Shown: piece after piece, positions 24,866 to 33,182 of the stretch
How the letters are laid out: every line of letters begins with the position of its first letter
How positions within the stretch are numbered: the stretch's first letter is position 1
NCBI RefSeq assembly: GCF_020524285.1
Contig: NZ_JAIVKX010000015.1
Location: forward strand, 62,001-126,000
Length of the DNA: 64,000 bases
Direction: 5' to 3'
DNA from: Alloyangia pacifica
GTDB taxonomy: Bacteria; Pseudomonadota; Alphaproteobacteria; Rhodobacterales; Rhodobacteraceae
The notes under the pieces: model-generated
Told to the model about the DNA's origin: nothing
Database searches by the model: none
What the model saw: only the letters and a program-made list of their open reading frames with translations
Position numbers and translations under genes: made by a program

Positions 24866-25366
24866 TCAGAGCTCCTCTTCGGGTTTGTCGGGAAGGCCGG
24901 TCTCGCGGCGGGTCAGCATGGCGAAGACCCGCAGGGCGGCGAAAATGCTGAGCGAGACAAGCGCCACCAGCACCGACGCGTGGATGAAGTCCATGCGGAT
25001 GCCGAGCGAGGGCGCGGTCTGGCGCACGCCGATCGACACGTAGAGCCAGGTCGCCTTGATCAGCATCAGGCCGAAGCCGAGCGTGATCAGGGCAGAGACG
25101 AGGCGGAGAATCCAGGGCAGGCGTCCGGGCAGGGCCTCGCAGACGATGTCGACGTTCACCAGGTCGCCGGAGCGATAGGCCAGCCCGACGCCGAAGGCGG
25201 CAAGGAACAGCAGGGCAAAGCGGGTCAGCTCTTCGGTCCAGACAACCGAGTCGATCACCCCGGATCGGCCGAGCAGCTGGATGATGACGGCGGCGATGAT
25301 GACGGCAAAGCTGAGCCCCGTCGCGATACGGGCGATGGCGGTCAGGACCGTGACGACCTTTTGCAT
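24866..25366 (-). CDS. dctQ: TRAP transporter small permease (DctQ type)
   Basis: A 166-residue membrane protein with four predicted helices (for example SFAVIIAAVIIQLLGRSGVI and LALLFLAAFGVGLAYRS), the size and topology of DctQ subunits. It pairs with the large permease one base downstream. Its start at 25366 lies 107 bases after the binding-protein gene, a gap that contains a strong hairpin, so expression is likely lower than that of the binding protein. Confidence 0.9.
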   Translation of the reverse strand: MQKVVTVLTAIARIATGLSFAVIIAAVIIQLLGRSGVIDSVVWTEELTRFALLFLAAFGVGLAYRSGDLVNVDIVCEALPGRLPWILRLVSALITLGFGLMLIKATWLYVSIGVRQTAPSLGIRMDFIHASVLVALVSLSIFAALRVFAMLTRRETGLPDKPEEEL

Positions 25367-25395
25367 GGAACGGCTCTTCGGTGAAATTGCGGGAA

Positions 25396-25425
25396 GGGCC
25401 GGACCCGAGTGGCAGGGTCCGGCCC
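25396..25425 (-). terminator. Attenuating hairpin between dctP and dctQ
   Basis: A perfect 11-bp stem (GGGCCGGACCC and complement) with an 8-base loop and no T tract. Such hairpins after solute-binding-protein genes commonly raise binding protein over permease levels. Confidence 0.65.
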
Positions 25426-25473
25426 GGGAGAGCGGGCCCGGGAGAAGGGGAGGGAGGGGCCCGCGTTTCCGGC

Positions 25474-26451
25474 TCAGTTGTCGAAGAGGGCTTCGACGTC
25501 GGGCCGGATGTCTTCGGAGACCGAGCTCAGCACCGCGTCCTTGGCGGCGGCGGCGAAGGCCTCGTTGTCGACGTCGACGAATTCCACGCCGAGGTCCTCG
25601 AGCTGGGTCACCAGCTGCTCTTCGTCGGCGAGGAAGAGCTCACGCTCGTAGTCCTGGGCGCGCTTGGCGGCTTCCATGACGTTGGCCTGATCCTCTTCGG
25701 ACATCTGGTTCCACGCCATCTCCGAGATCGTCAGGTAGATCCAGGAGCGCACGTGGTCGGTCTTGTTGATGTACTGCTGCACTTCGTTGAAGTTCGCCGA
25801 CTTGATCAGCGCCAGCGGATTCTCCTGCGCCTCGATGGTGCCGTTCTGCAGCGAGGTGAAGACCTCGGAGAAGGCCATCGGGGTCGGGTTCGCGCCGAGC
25901 GCCTTCCAGACGTTGAGGAACAGCGGCACGTTCGGCACGCGCATCTTCAGGCCGTTCAGCTCGTCCGGCGAGGTGATCGGGCGGTTCGAGGTCAGCTCGC
26001 GCGGGCCGCGGGCGAAGTAGGCGATCGGGCGGATGCCCACCTTCTCGATGATCTGCGCCTCGATGCGCTCGCCGAGCTCGCCACCGGCGGCGGCGTCCAT
26101 GTCCTCGAGCGAGGTATAGGCGTAGGGCACGGCCAGCAGCGCCGCCATCGGCGCCCAGTTCTGCAGCGACTCGCCGGTGATGGTCATGTCGGCGGTGCCG
26201 AGCTGCATGCCGTTGATGACATCCATCTCCTTGCCGAGCGTTTCGTTCGGGTAGACCTCGACCTCGATGCGGCCGTCGGTGAGCGTGGCCAGCTCTTCGG
26301 CGAACTTCACCGAGGCCTTGTGCCAGATGTTGTCCTCGTTGGCCGGGTGGCCGAGCTTCAGCGTCATGTCGGCCGCCATGGCCGAGGCGCTGAGGGCGAC
26401 GGTGGCAATGCCCGAGAGCATCAGGGTCTTCAGGGTTTTGGCGACGGTCAT
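25474..26451 (-). CDS. dctP: TRAP transporter solute-binding protein (DctP family), sugar-acid locus
   Basis: A 325-residue periplasmic binding protein with an N-terminal Sec signal (LKTLMLSGIATVALSASAMA, cut before ADMTLKL). The family core is recognisable: LGHPANEDNIWHKASVKFAE, the carboxylate-binding Arg region PRELTSNRPI, GLKMRVPNVPLFLNVWKALG and FSEVFTSLQNGTIEAQENPL. The ATG at 26451 follows GGAGGACACC. It is the second gene of the operon, 47 bases after gntR. Its neighbours point to a hexonate or hexuronate ligand such as L-gulonate, D-mannonate or glucuronate. Confidence 0.92.
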   Translation of the reverse strand: MTVAKTLKTLMLSGIATVALSASAMAADMTLKLGHPANEDNIWHKASVKFAEELATLTDGRIEVEVYPNETLGKEMDVINGMQLGTADMTITGESLQNWAPMAALLAVPYAYTSLEDMDAAAGGELGERIEAQIIEKVGIRPIAYFARGPRELTSNRPITSPDELNGLKMRVPNVPLFLNVWKALGANPTPMAFSEVFTSLQNGTIEAQENPLALIKSANFNEVQQYINKTDHVRSWIYLTISEMAWNQMSEEDQANVMEAAKRAQDYERELFLADEEQLVTQLEDLGVEFVDVDNEAFAAAAKDAVLSSVSEDIRPDVEALFDN

Positions 26452-26498
26452 GGTGTCCTCCCTTTCAAGGTCGCTTGGGGACGATGCAGCGCACTCAC

Positions 26499-27197
26499 TC
26501 ACGCGGCATCGGGATCGAAGTAGTCGGGGAAGGCCTCGCGGATGGCGGGCAGGTCCGACAGGATCATCTGCAGGTGGCCGCGCATGGCGGACTCTGCGGC
26601 TTCGGGATCGCCCGCGTCGATGGCGTCGACCACCGCGGTATGCTGGGCGATGAGGTGTTCGAGCGGGAAATGCGCCGAGGTCATCTGGCGCACCCGGTCC
26701 ATCTGGCTCTTCATGCCGACGATCACCGCCCAGGCGTTGGGGCGCCCGGCGCCCCGCGCCAGCGTGTGGTGAAACTCGTCGTCGAGCGGCACGAAGGCAG
26801 CAGGGTGGTGGTCGACGAGCCGCGCCTGCGTCGCGATCTGCGCGCGCAGCTCCTCGACGAGGCCCTCGGGACGGGCGGTGGCGCAGGCCTTGGCGATATC
26901 GGCCTCGACCGCCTCGCGGACGAAACGCGCATCGAGCACCGCGCCGACGGAAATCTTGCGCACGAAGGAGCCGCGCTGGGGGCGGATTTCCAGCAGGCCC
27001 TCTTCGGCCAGCTTGATGAAGGCTTCGCGCACGGGCTGGCGCGAGACGCCGAAGCGCGCGCCGATCTCTGCCTCGGAGAGCCTTGTGCCGGGTTCGAGCT
27101 GGTTCTGCACGATCGCCTGACGCAGGGCGCGGATCAGCTGCGGCCCGACGGGCGCCGACTGGTCGACCTGCTCGATCTGGATTGTCTCGATTCCCAT
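26499..27197 (-). CDS. GntR-family (FadR subfamily) regulator of the sugar-acid locus
   Basis: A 232-residue repressor-type regulator. The N-terminal winged helix has LIRALRQAIVQNQLEPGTRL and IGARFGVSRQPVREAFIKLA, and the C-terminal all-helical FCD domain has metal-ligand candidates (Asp in LDDEFHHTLA with later His residues). The ATG at 27197 is preferred over 27248 because GGAGGAGAG lies just upstream. It is the first gene of the transporter-dehydrogenase operon and divergent from uxuAB, so it probably controls both from the 131-base intergenic region, which contains an 8-base tandem repeat. The likely inducer is a hexuronate intermediate. Confidence 0.9.
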   Translation of the reverse strand: MGIETIQIEQVDQSAPVGPQLIRALRQAIVQNQLEPGTRLSEAEIGARFGVSRQPVREAFIKLAEEGLLEIRPQRGSFVRKISVGAVLDARFVREAVEADIAKACATARPEGLVEELRAQIATQARLVDHHPAAFVPLDDEFHHTLARGAGRPNAWAVIVGMKSQMDRVRQMTSAHFPLEHLIAQHTAVVDAIDAGDPEAAESAMRGHLQMILSDLPAIREAFPDYFDPDAA

Positions 27198-27223
27198 GGC
27201 TCTCCTCCGTGGCGGCAACCTGC

Positions 27224-27239
27224 TCCATACTTCCATACT
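27224..27239. promoter_or_regulatory. Tandem TCCATACT repeat in the gntR-uxuA intergenic region
   Basis: Two perfect adjacent copies of TCCATACT lie 27-42 bases before the gntR start and about 90 bases before uxuA. Their position between divergent operons suggests an operator. GntR sites are usually inverted, so the binding factor is uncertain. Confidence 0.45.
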
Positions 27240-27328
27240 AGTCAACATTTGAATCGGCTGCTATGCATCCCGTGACCACCGAGGAGCGGGATTCCGTCCC
27301 GCGCAGCAGACATGAGGGAGGGATACCG

Positions 27329-28546
27329 ATGCGTCAGACCTGGCGTTGGTTCGGTCCGAAAGACCGCGTGAGCATCGACGACATGATGCAGGCAGGCGTA
27401 GAAAGCGTTGTTTCGGCGCTGCACCACGTGCCCACAGGCGCGGTCTGGACCCCCGAGGAAATCGCGCAGCGGCAGCAGGAAATCGCCACCCGCAAGGACG
27501 GCCGCGCCTCGTCGCTGGTCTGGGACGTGGTGGAATCGCTGCCGGTCTCCGAGGACATCAAGAAGCAAAAGGGCGACTGGAAGGCGCATATCGAGACCTG
27601 GAAAACCTCAATGCGTCACCTCTCCGAGGCCGGGCTCGAGACTATCTGCTACAACTTCATGCCGGTGCTTGACTGGACCCGCACCGACCTCGCCTGGGAA
27701 CGCCCGAGCGGCGCGCGCTGCATGCGCTTCGACCTGATCGATTTCGCCGCCTTCGACATCCACATCCTCGAACGCGCCGGCGCCGCCGAGAGCTTCCCCG
27801 AGGACGTGGTCGCCGAGGCCGCCGAGCGCTTTGCCAAGATGGACGACGCGCGCAAGGAGCAGCTTGCCGGCAACGTGGTCTTCGGCCTGCCCGGCGCAGC
27901 GGAGAAGTTCAGCCTCGCGGACGTGAAGCTGCACCTCGCGGAATACGACAACATCTCGGAAGCGCAGCTGCAGCAGCACATGATCGACTTCCTGTCGGAA
28001 GTGACGCCGCTGGCCGAGGACCTGGGCATGCGCCTGTGCTGCCACCCGGACGATCCGCCCTTCCCGCTGCTCGGCCTGCCGCGCATCATGTCGACCGAGG
28101 CGCAGTATCGCAAGATCCTCGACGCGGTGGACCTGCGCGCCAACGGCGTGACGCTCTGCACCGGCTCGCTCGGCGCGCGGCCGGACAACAACCCGGTTGA
28201 GATCTTCAAGGCGCTGGCCGACCGGGTGCACTTCCTGCACCTGCGCAACGTCAGCATCGAGGGCACCGAGGTGATGAACTCGCTCTACGAGGACGAGCAC
28301 CTTTCGGGGCACACCGACATGGTCGCCATGGTCGCCGCCGTGGTCGCCGAGGAACGCCGCCGCAAGGGCGAGGGCCGGGCCGACTGGTCGATCCCCTTCC
28401 GTCCCGACCACGGGCAGGACATCCTCGACGACATCGGCCGCGAGGCGCAGCCGGGCTACCCGGCGATCGGGCGTCTCAAGGGGCTCGCCGAGCTGCGCGG
28501 CCTCTACCGGGCCTTCGAGCACGAGCTGGTGACGGGGGCGGCATGA
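27329..28546 (+). CDS. uxuA: D-mannonate dehydratase
   Basis: A 405-residue enzyme of the UxuA (TIM-barrel) family that dehydrates D-mannonate to 2-keto-3-deoxy-D-gluconate with Mn2+. Family segments are MRQTWRWFGPKDRVSIDD, YNFMPVLDWTRTDLAW, CCHPDDPPFPLLGLPRIMS, CTGSLGARPDNNP and the C-terminal RPDHGQDILDD. The ATG at 27329 is chosen because GAGGGAGG lies upstream and the family starts with MR-TWRWFGP. It overlaps uxuB by 4 bases (ATGA). Confidence 0.96.
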   Translation: MRQTWRWFGPKDRVSIDDMMQAGVESVVSALHHVPTGAVWTPEEIAQRQQEIATRKDGRASSLVWDVVESLPVSEDIKKQKGDWKAHIETWKTSMRHLSEAGLETICYNFMPVLDWTRTDLAWERPSGARCMRFDLIDFAAFDIHILERAGAAESFPEDVVAEAAERFAKMDDARKEQLAGNVVFGLPGAAEKFSLADVKLHLAEYDNISEAQLQQHMIDFLSEVTPLAEDLGMRLCCHPDDPPFPLLGLPRIMSTEAQYRKILDAVDLRANGVTLCTGSLGARPDNNPVEIFKALADRVHFLHLRNVSIEGTEVMNSLYEDEHLSGHTDMVAMVAAVVAEERRRKGEGRADWSIPFRPDHGQDILDDIGREAQPGYPAIGRLKGLAELRGLYRAFEHELVTGAA

Positions 28547-29997
28547 GGCTGACATCTCTCTCGCAGGTGCCCGAGGCGCTGCGTCCCGCGTATGATCCGC
28601 AGGCGCATGGGGTGGGCATCGTCCATCTCGGCCTCGGCGCCTTCCACAAGGCGCACCAGGCGGCGCTGACCGATCTGGCGCTGGCGGCGGAGGGCGGCGA
28701 CTGGCGCATCCTCGGCGTGTCGCTGCGCTCGCCCAAGGCGTCGGACGAGCTGCACCCGCAGCACGGGCTCTACACGCTGATCGAGAAAGGCGCCGAGGGC
28801 ACCTCGGCGCGGGTCATCGGCGCCATTGCCGATGCCATCTGCTCGGCGGGCGACCCCGAGCCGGCGCTGGCGGCCATGGCGGCCGAAGGCACGAAGATCG
28901 TCTCGCTGACGGTGACCGAAAAGGCCTATGGCCTCGACCGCGCCGCCCATGGCTGCGACCCGGCGCATCCCGCCGTCGCCGCCGACCTCGCCAGCCCCGC
29001 GGCACCGCAGGGCGTGCTCGGTCTGCTGACCGAGGCGCTGCGCCGCCGCCGGGCCGCGGGGCTGGCGCCCTTCACCGTGCTCTGCTGCGACAACCTGCCG
29101 GAAAACGGCGTGCTTCTGCGCGGTGCGGTGGTGGATTTCGCCCGCCGTATCGACCCCGCGCTGTCGCAATGGATCGCCGCCGAGGTCGCCTTTCCCTCGA
29201 CCATGGTCGACCGCATCACCCCCGCCGCTACGCCCGCGACGCTGGCCGAAGCCGCGGCGCTCATCGGCTGCGAAGACCTCGGCGCGATCGAGACCGAGAG
29301 CTTCTTCCAGTGGGTGATCGAGGACAATTTCCCGCAGGGTCGCCCGGCCTGGGAAAAGGCCGGGGCGATCTTCACCGATGCTGTGACCGCCTTCGAGATG
29401 ATGAAGCTGCGGATGCTCAACGGCAGCCATTCGATGCTGGCCTACGCGGGCTTCCACGCGGGCTGCCCCTTCGTGCGGGACGTGATGGCCGCGGGGCCGC
29501 TGGCAAAGCTGGTGCGCCGCCACCTCGCCGCCGCCGCCGCGACTCTGCCGGAGATCCCCGGGATCGACACCGCCGCCTATGCCGAAGCGCTGGCCAGGCG
29601 GTTCGAAAACCCCGAAATCGCGCATGAGACCTTCCAGATCGCCATGGACGGCTCGGAAAAGATGCCGCAGCGCATCTTCTCGGCGGTGGCGGATGCGCGG
29701 GCCAAGGGGATCGACTGCCGCGCCTTCACCTTTGCCACGGCAGCCTGGCTGCGGCACCTGAGCGGCGCCACCCATGACTGCGATGCCTACGCGCTGCGGG
29801 ACCCCCGCGCCGCCGAGCTGCATGCCATGGCCGAGGGCAAGGAGGCCGACGAGATCGTCGCGGCGCTGCGCCAGGCCGCCTTCGTGCCCGCCGCCCTGTC
29901 CGCCGACGACGCCTATTGGGACGAGGTCGCGGGGCTGCTGGCGGAGATGCTTTTCGAGCCGATGCGGGACGTGATCGTCCGGGAAGCCGCCGCCTGA
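28543..29997 (+). CDS. uxuB: Fructuronate reductase / mannonate oxidoreductase
   Basis: A 484-residue long-chain polyol dehydrogenase (mannitol dehydrogenase family) that interconverts D-fructuronate and D-mannonate with NAD(H). The Rossmann entry is GVGIVHLGLGAFHKAHQAAL, and the catalytic domain has VAFPSTMVDRITP and the active-site lysine/asparagine region FEMMKLRMLNGSHSMLAY. Its coupling to uxuA favours fructuronate reductase over mannitol dehydrogenase. With the zinc dehydrogenase it would link gulonate or glucuronate derivatives to ketodeoxygluconate. No glucuronate isomerase (uxaC) is in the window. Confidence 0.92.
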   Translation: MRLTSLSQVPEALRPAYDPQAHGVGIVHLGLGAFHKAHQAALTDLALAAEGGDWRILGVSLRSPKASDELHPQHGLYTLIEKGAEGTSARVIGAIADAICSAGDPEPALAAMAAEGTKIVSLTVTEKAYGLDRAAHGCDPAHPAVAADLASPAAPQGVLGLLTEALRRRRAAGLAPFTVLCCDNLPENGVLLRGAVVDFARRIDPALSQWIAAEVAFPSTMVDRITPAATPATLAEAAALIGCEDLGAIETESFFQWVIEDNFPQGRPAWEKAGAIFTDAVTAFEMMKLRMLNGSHSMLAYAGFHAGCPFVRDVMAAGPLAKLVRRHLAAAAATLPEIPGIDTAAYAEALARRFENPEIAHETFQIAMDGSEKMPQRIFSAVADARAKGIDCRAFTFATAAWLRHLSGATHDCDAYALRDPRAAELHAMAEGKEADEIVAALRQAAFVPAALSADDAYWDEVAGLLAEMLFEPMRDVIVREAAA

Positions 29998-30008
29998 GCG
30001 CCGCATTT

Positions 30009-30033
30009 GCCGCCCGCGCAACAGGCGGGCGGC
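30009..30033 (+). terminator. Hairpin after uxuB
   Basis: A 9-bp stem (GCCGCCCGC and complement) with a 7-base loop, 12 bases past the uxuB stop. No T tract is present. Confidence 0.45.
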
Positions 30034-30069
30034 CGCGCAGGCAACTGTTTGCGCCAACAGGGGGCCGGG

Positions 30070-30090
30070 ATTTGCTGTCCTGTCGCAAAT
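30070..30090. promoter_or_regulatory. Inverted repeat before the GNAT gene
   Basis: ATTTGC and GCAAAT flank nine bases and end 30 bases before the acetyltransferase start. It is a possible operator overlapping its promoter. Confidence 0.35.
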
Positions 30091-30120
30091 GTCGATGTAA
30101 TATCGGCGTGGGAGGACACC

Positions 30121-30738
30121 ATGCCATATACCGACTTTGCACGCGGGTCCCGGCCGTTCAGCACCCCTCGGAGACTCTCCGAGGAGCGGGCCGAAATCAC
30201 CCGTCTTGAGAATGAGTTACGCGCATTTGTGGCGGTCGCCCTGCAACACGGAATGCGCGACTATTGCGAGATTCGCCATCCGGAGCTGACACGGGAACTG
30301 GAAGCGGGGCTTGAACGTGCGGGCCAGCGCGCCGAGGTCAAATATGCCTATATCATGGAACGGCTGGCGCGGGTTCCGGGGCTGATGGCCTCGACCGGCG
30401 AGACCGGTGAGCGGACCTATTACCGCAACGCCGAGGAAAACGTCGCCTATATCGAGCATTCGCTCTGGAACAAGCGGTTCATCCTCAGTGGTATCTGGGT
30501 GGCGCCGCCCTTTCGCGGCAAGGGCGTGGCGCATCGCATCCTGCGTCAATTGGTGGAAGCGGCGGATGAGGCCGAGCTGGGCATAGAGCTGCACCATGAA
30601 CCCTTCGGCGCGGAGGGGCTCGACAAGCCCGCGCTCGAGGCCTTCTACAACCGGCACGGCTTCCAGCATCACGAGTTGACCCCGGGCGCGATGTTCCGCA
30701 TTCCGCGCTCGCCGCTGGATCATCACGGCAGATCCTAG
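30121..30738 (+). CDS. GNAT-family N-acetyltransferase
   Basis: A 205-residue protein whose C-terminal half is a GNAT domain: beta-4 FILSGIWVAPPF, the acetyl-CoA loop RGKGVAHRILRQLVE, and a terminal ALEAFYNRHGFQHHEL. The N-terminal 75 residues are helical and charged, with no recognised domain. The ATG at 30121 follows GGGAGGACACC; an upstream ATG at 30007 would extend through the hairpin and repeat region. The substrate is unknown. It lies downstream of uxuB on the same strand but behind a hairpin and its own dyad, so it is probably separately expressed. Confidence 0.8.
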   Translation: MPYTDFARGSRPFSTPRRLSEERAEITRLENELRAFVAVALQHGMRDYCEIRHPELTRELEAGLERAGQRAEVKYAYIMERLARVPGLMASTGETGERTYYRNAEENVAYIEHSLWNKRFILSGIWVAPPFRGKGVAHRILRQLVEAADEAELGIELHHEPFGAEGLDKPALEAFYNRHGFQHHELTPGAMFRIPRSPLDHHGRS

Positions 30739-30809
30739 GCCCGGCGGGCCAACCGGCGGCGGTGCAGACCGTCGCCTGTCTTTCTTCTAGGGCTCAATAT
30801 CCAGGGGGT

Positions 30810-30833
30810 CCGGGGGCAGCGCCCCCGGTCTTT
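30810..30833 (+). terminator. Terminator after the GNAT gene
   Basis: An 8-bp stem CCGGGGGC and complement with a 3-base loop, followed by TCTTT. The core is of the GGGGGC...GCCCCC kind often repeated in Rhodobacterales intergenic DNA. Confidence 0.6.
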
Positions 30834-30905
30834 CCGGCACGGCTGCCCATGGACCCCGGCTCCGTCCCGGCGCTATAACCCTTTGCGGAGCAGGCAGGTC
30901 AGGGG

Positions 30906-32099
30906 ATGAGCAGCATGATTTCCCGCAACCTCCGGCATTTGCGGGTGTTTCTCGCGGTGGCGGACGAGGCGTCGGTGACCGGCGCGGCGGAGCGGTTCAA
31001 GGTGTCGCAGCCGGCGGTCACCCAGATGCTCGGTAAGCTCGAGGCGCAGGCGGGCGGCGCGCTGTTCAGCCGGACCAGCCGCGGTTTCGTGCTCAGCGAG
31101 CGCGGCACGGTGCTGGCGGCGCGGCTGCGGCGGGCCTTTGCGCAGCTCGACGCGGCGCTGGGGGCGATCTCGCCGCGCCTGCCCGGGCTGGCGACCAGCG
31201 GGCAGCTGCAGGGGTTGATCGCCGTGCATGACACGGGCAGCTTCACATTGGCGGCCAGATCGCTTGGCCGGGCGCAACCGACGGTGCACCGCGCGGTCAG
31301 CCAGCTCGAGCAGGAGGTCGGCGCACAGCTCTTCGAGCGCACGGCCCACGGGCTGAGTCCGAGCCGGGCCTGCAGCGCGCTGGTGCCGCGGGCGCGCCTG
31401 GCGCTGAGCGAGCTCGACCAGGCCGACATGGAACTCGGCGATTTCGATGGCACGGAGACCGGCCGCATCGTGATCGGCACCCTGCCGTTGTCACGCACCG
31501 TGCTGTTGCCGCGGGCGCTGGCGGCGTTCCGGCAGGCGCGGCCGAAGACGCTGATCTCGGTGCTCGACGGAACGCATGAGGTGCTGTTGGCGGCGCTGCG
31601 CCGGGGGGATGTCGACATCATGCTCGGGGCGCTGCGCAGCGAGACCCCGGCGCCGGACGTGGTGCAGGAGCCGCTGTTTCAGGATCGGTTCGCCGTGGTC
31701 GCCCGACCGGGGCACCCGCTCGCGGGGAAAGGTCCGCTGCAGACCTCTCAACTGCGGTGTTTCCCTTGGGTGGTCCCTGGCCCGGGCACCCAGCTAAGGC
31801 GCCAGTTCGAGGGGCTTTTCCGCGGCGAAGGTCTGTTACCTCCCGATAGTCTGATCGAGGCGGGGTTCATTCTGCTTATACGCGATTACCTCGATCTGAG
31901 CGACGCCCTGGCGTTCACCTCGGGGCGTCAGGCGGCGCCGGAGCTGGACCGCAGGCACCTGGTTCAGCTTCCGCTTGCGAAAAAACTGCCGCTCCGCGAG
32001 ATCGGCATGACTCTGAGATCGGGTTGGCTGCCGACGCGCGGGCAGCGGCTGATGCTCGACTGCATGCGCGGCGCAGCCAAGGGATTGCCAGACGTATAG
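30906..32099 (+). CDS. LysR-type regulator with two N-terminal HTH domains
   Basis: At 397 residues it is about 90 longer than a usual LysR protein. The extra length is a second winged-helix domain. HTH 1 spans about residues 8-66 (LRHLRVFLAVADEASVTGAA, then VSQPAVTQMLGKLEAQ). HTH 2 spans about 97-156 (LQGLIAVHDTGSFTLAARSL, then AQPTVHRAVSQLEQEV). The effector-binding domain fills the rest, from about GRIVIGTLPLSRTVLLP. It is directly upstream of a TRAP transporter operon on the same strand, so it probably regulates it. The start at 30906 has only a weak ribosome site; ATG 30915 is an alternative. Confidence 0.9.
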   Translation: MSSMISRNLRHLRVFLAVADEASVTGAAERFKVSQPAVTQMLGKLEAQAGGALFSRTSRGFVLSERGTVLAARLRRAFAQLDAALGAISPRLPGLATSGQLQGLIAVHDTGSFTLAARSLGRAQPTVHRAVSQLEQEVGAQLFERTAHGLSPSRACSALVPRARLALSELDQADMELGDFDGTETGRIVIGTLPLSRTVLLPRALAAFRQARPKTLISVLDGTHEVLLAALRRGDVDIMLGALRSETPAPDVVQEPLFQDRFAVVARPGHPLAGKGPLQTSQLRCFPWVVPGPGTQLRRQFEGLFRGEGLLPPDSLIEAGFILLIRDYLDLSDALAFTSGRQAAPELDRRHLVQLPLAKKLPLREIGMTLRSGWLPTRGQRLMLDCMRGAAKGLPDV

Positions 32100-32212
32100 C
32101 AAGAACTTATGGCGTCATGCGCCGAATCTATTGGAACCCTCCCGGCGATGGTTGCAGACCTGTGCGGCACATGGCCTGCCGAACGGGCAGGTGTGATCTC
32201 GGGAGGATTACC

Positions 32213-33178
32213 ATGCGTTCTGTCATTCTCGCCGCGGCTCTCGGCCTCGCCTCGACCGCTGCCTTTGCAGAAGACTTCAAATTCGCCAGCTTCTTCGCGC
32301 CGACCCACCCCTACGTCGAGGGCGCCTTCGATCCCTTCGCCGAAAAGGTGGCGGAAAACTCCGGCGGCGACCTGTCGGTGACCATCTACAACGGCGGCGA
32401 ACTGGGCCCGGGCCCGGCGGAGCAATACAGCCGCGTGCTCGACGGCGTGGCCGAACTGGCCGTCTCGCTGCCGGGCTATACCGCCTCGACGTTCCCGCTG
32501 ACGCTGGTCGCGGAACTGCCGGGCGTGCTGGACACCGAAACCGGCACCGCCGACATCTGGAACAACATCGAGCTGTTCCAGCCCGAATACCGCCGCGCCA
32601 TCCTGGTCAGCCTGTGGTCCTCGGCGCCGAACCAGCTCTACACCCGCGACAAGGCCGTGCGCAGCCCGGCCGACATCGAGGGCATGAAGATCCGCGTGCC
32701 GTCGCGCAACACCGGCCTGCTGGTCGAAGCCTGGGGCGCGACCCCGGTGTCGATGCCGGTGAGCGAGATCTACAACGCCATGCAGACCGGCGTGATCGAC
32801 GGTGCGATGATCGACACCACCGCGACCCGCGCCTTCCGCCTCGGTGAAGTGGCGAACTACCTGACCATCGGCATGGACACGACGAACTCGCCGTTCTTCA
32901 TCCTCGCCAACCGGGATGCCTTCAACAGCCTCGACGACGCGCAGCAGCAAGCCCTGCTCGACGCCGGCAAGGAGGCGTCGGTCACCGCCAACAAGGTGCA
33001 GCTCGCGGTTGCCGCCGGCGGTGTCGAGGCCTTTGCCGAGATCGAGGGCCGGGAGGTCATCGAGCTGACCGCAGAGGAAGCCGCCGCCTTCAACGCGCTG
33101 TCCGCACCGGTCACCGAGAAGGTCGTCGCCGAGACCGGGGGCAACGCCCAGGCCATCGTCGACGCTCTGGCCCACTGA
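32213..33178 (+). CDS. dctP: TRAP transporter solute-binding protein, second locus
   Basis: A 321-residue periplasmic protein with a Sec signal (MRSVILAAALGLASTAAFA, cut before EDFKFA). DctP-fold features include FFAPTHPYVEGAFDPFAEKV, GMKIRVPSRNTGLLVEAWG and MPVSEIYNAMQTGVIDGAM. The ATG at 32213 follows GGGAGGATTACC. It is the first of a dctP-dctQ-dctM operon with 4-base and overlapping junctions. The ligand cannot be predicted; no catabolic gene is linked apart from the LysR regulator upstream. Confidence 0.92.
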   Translation: MRSVILAAALGLASTAAFAEDFKFASFFAPTHPYVEGAFDPFAEKVAENSGGDLSVTIYNGGELGPGPAEQYSRVLDGVAELAVSLPGYTASTFPLTLVAELPGVLDTETGTADIWNNIELFQPEYRRAILVSLWSSAPNQLYTRDKAVRSPADIEGMKIRVPSRNTGLLVEAWGATPVSMPVSEIYNAMQTGVIDGAMIDTTATRAFRLGEVANYLTIGMDTTNSPFFILANRDAFNSLDDAQQQALLDAGKEASVTANKVQLAVAAGGVEAFAEIEGREVIELTAEEAAAFNALSAPVTEKVVAETGGNAQAIVDALAH

Positions 33179-33182
33179 GCGC

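Noticed and set aside
25474-27228. Apparent fusion of GntR region and binding protein
   Set aside because: The upstream part is an out-of-frame reading of the GntR gene. The signal peptide and ribosome site place the start at 26451.
30801-30840. GGGGGC...GCCCCC hairpin as a mobile or REP element
   Set aside because: Only one copy is evident in this window and it is placed like a terminator after a gene. No transposase is nearby.
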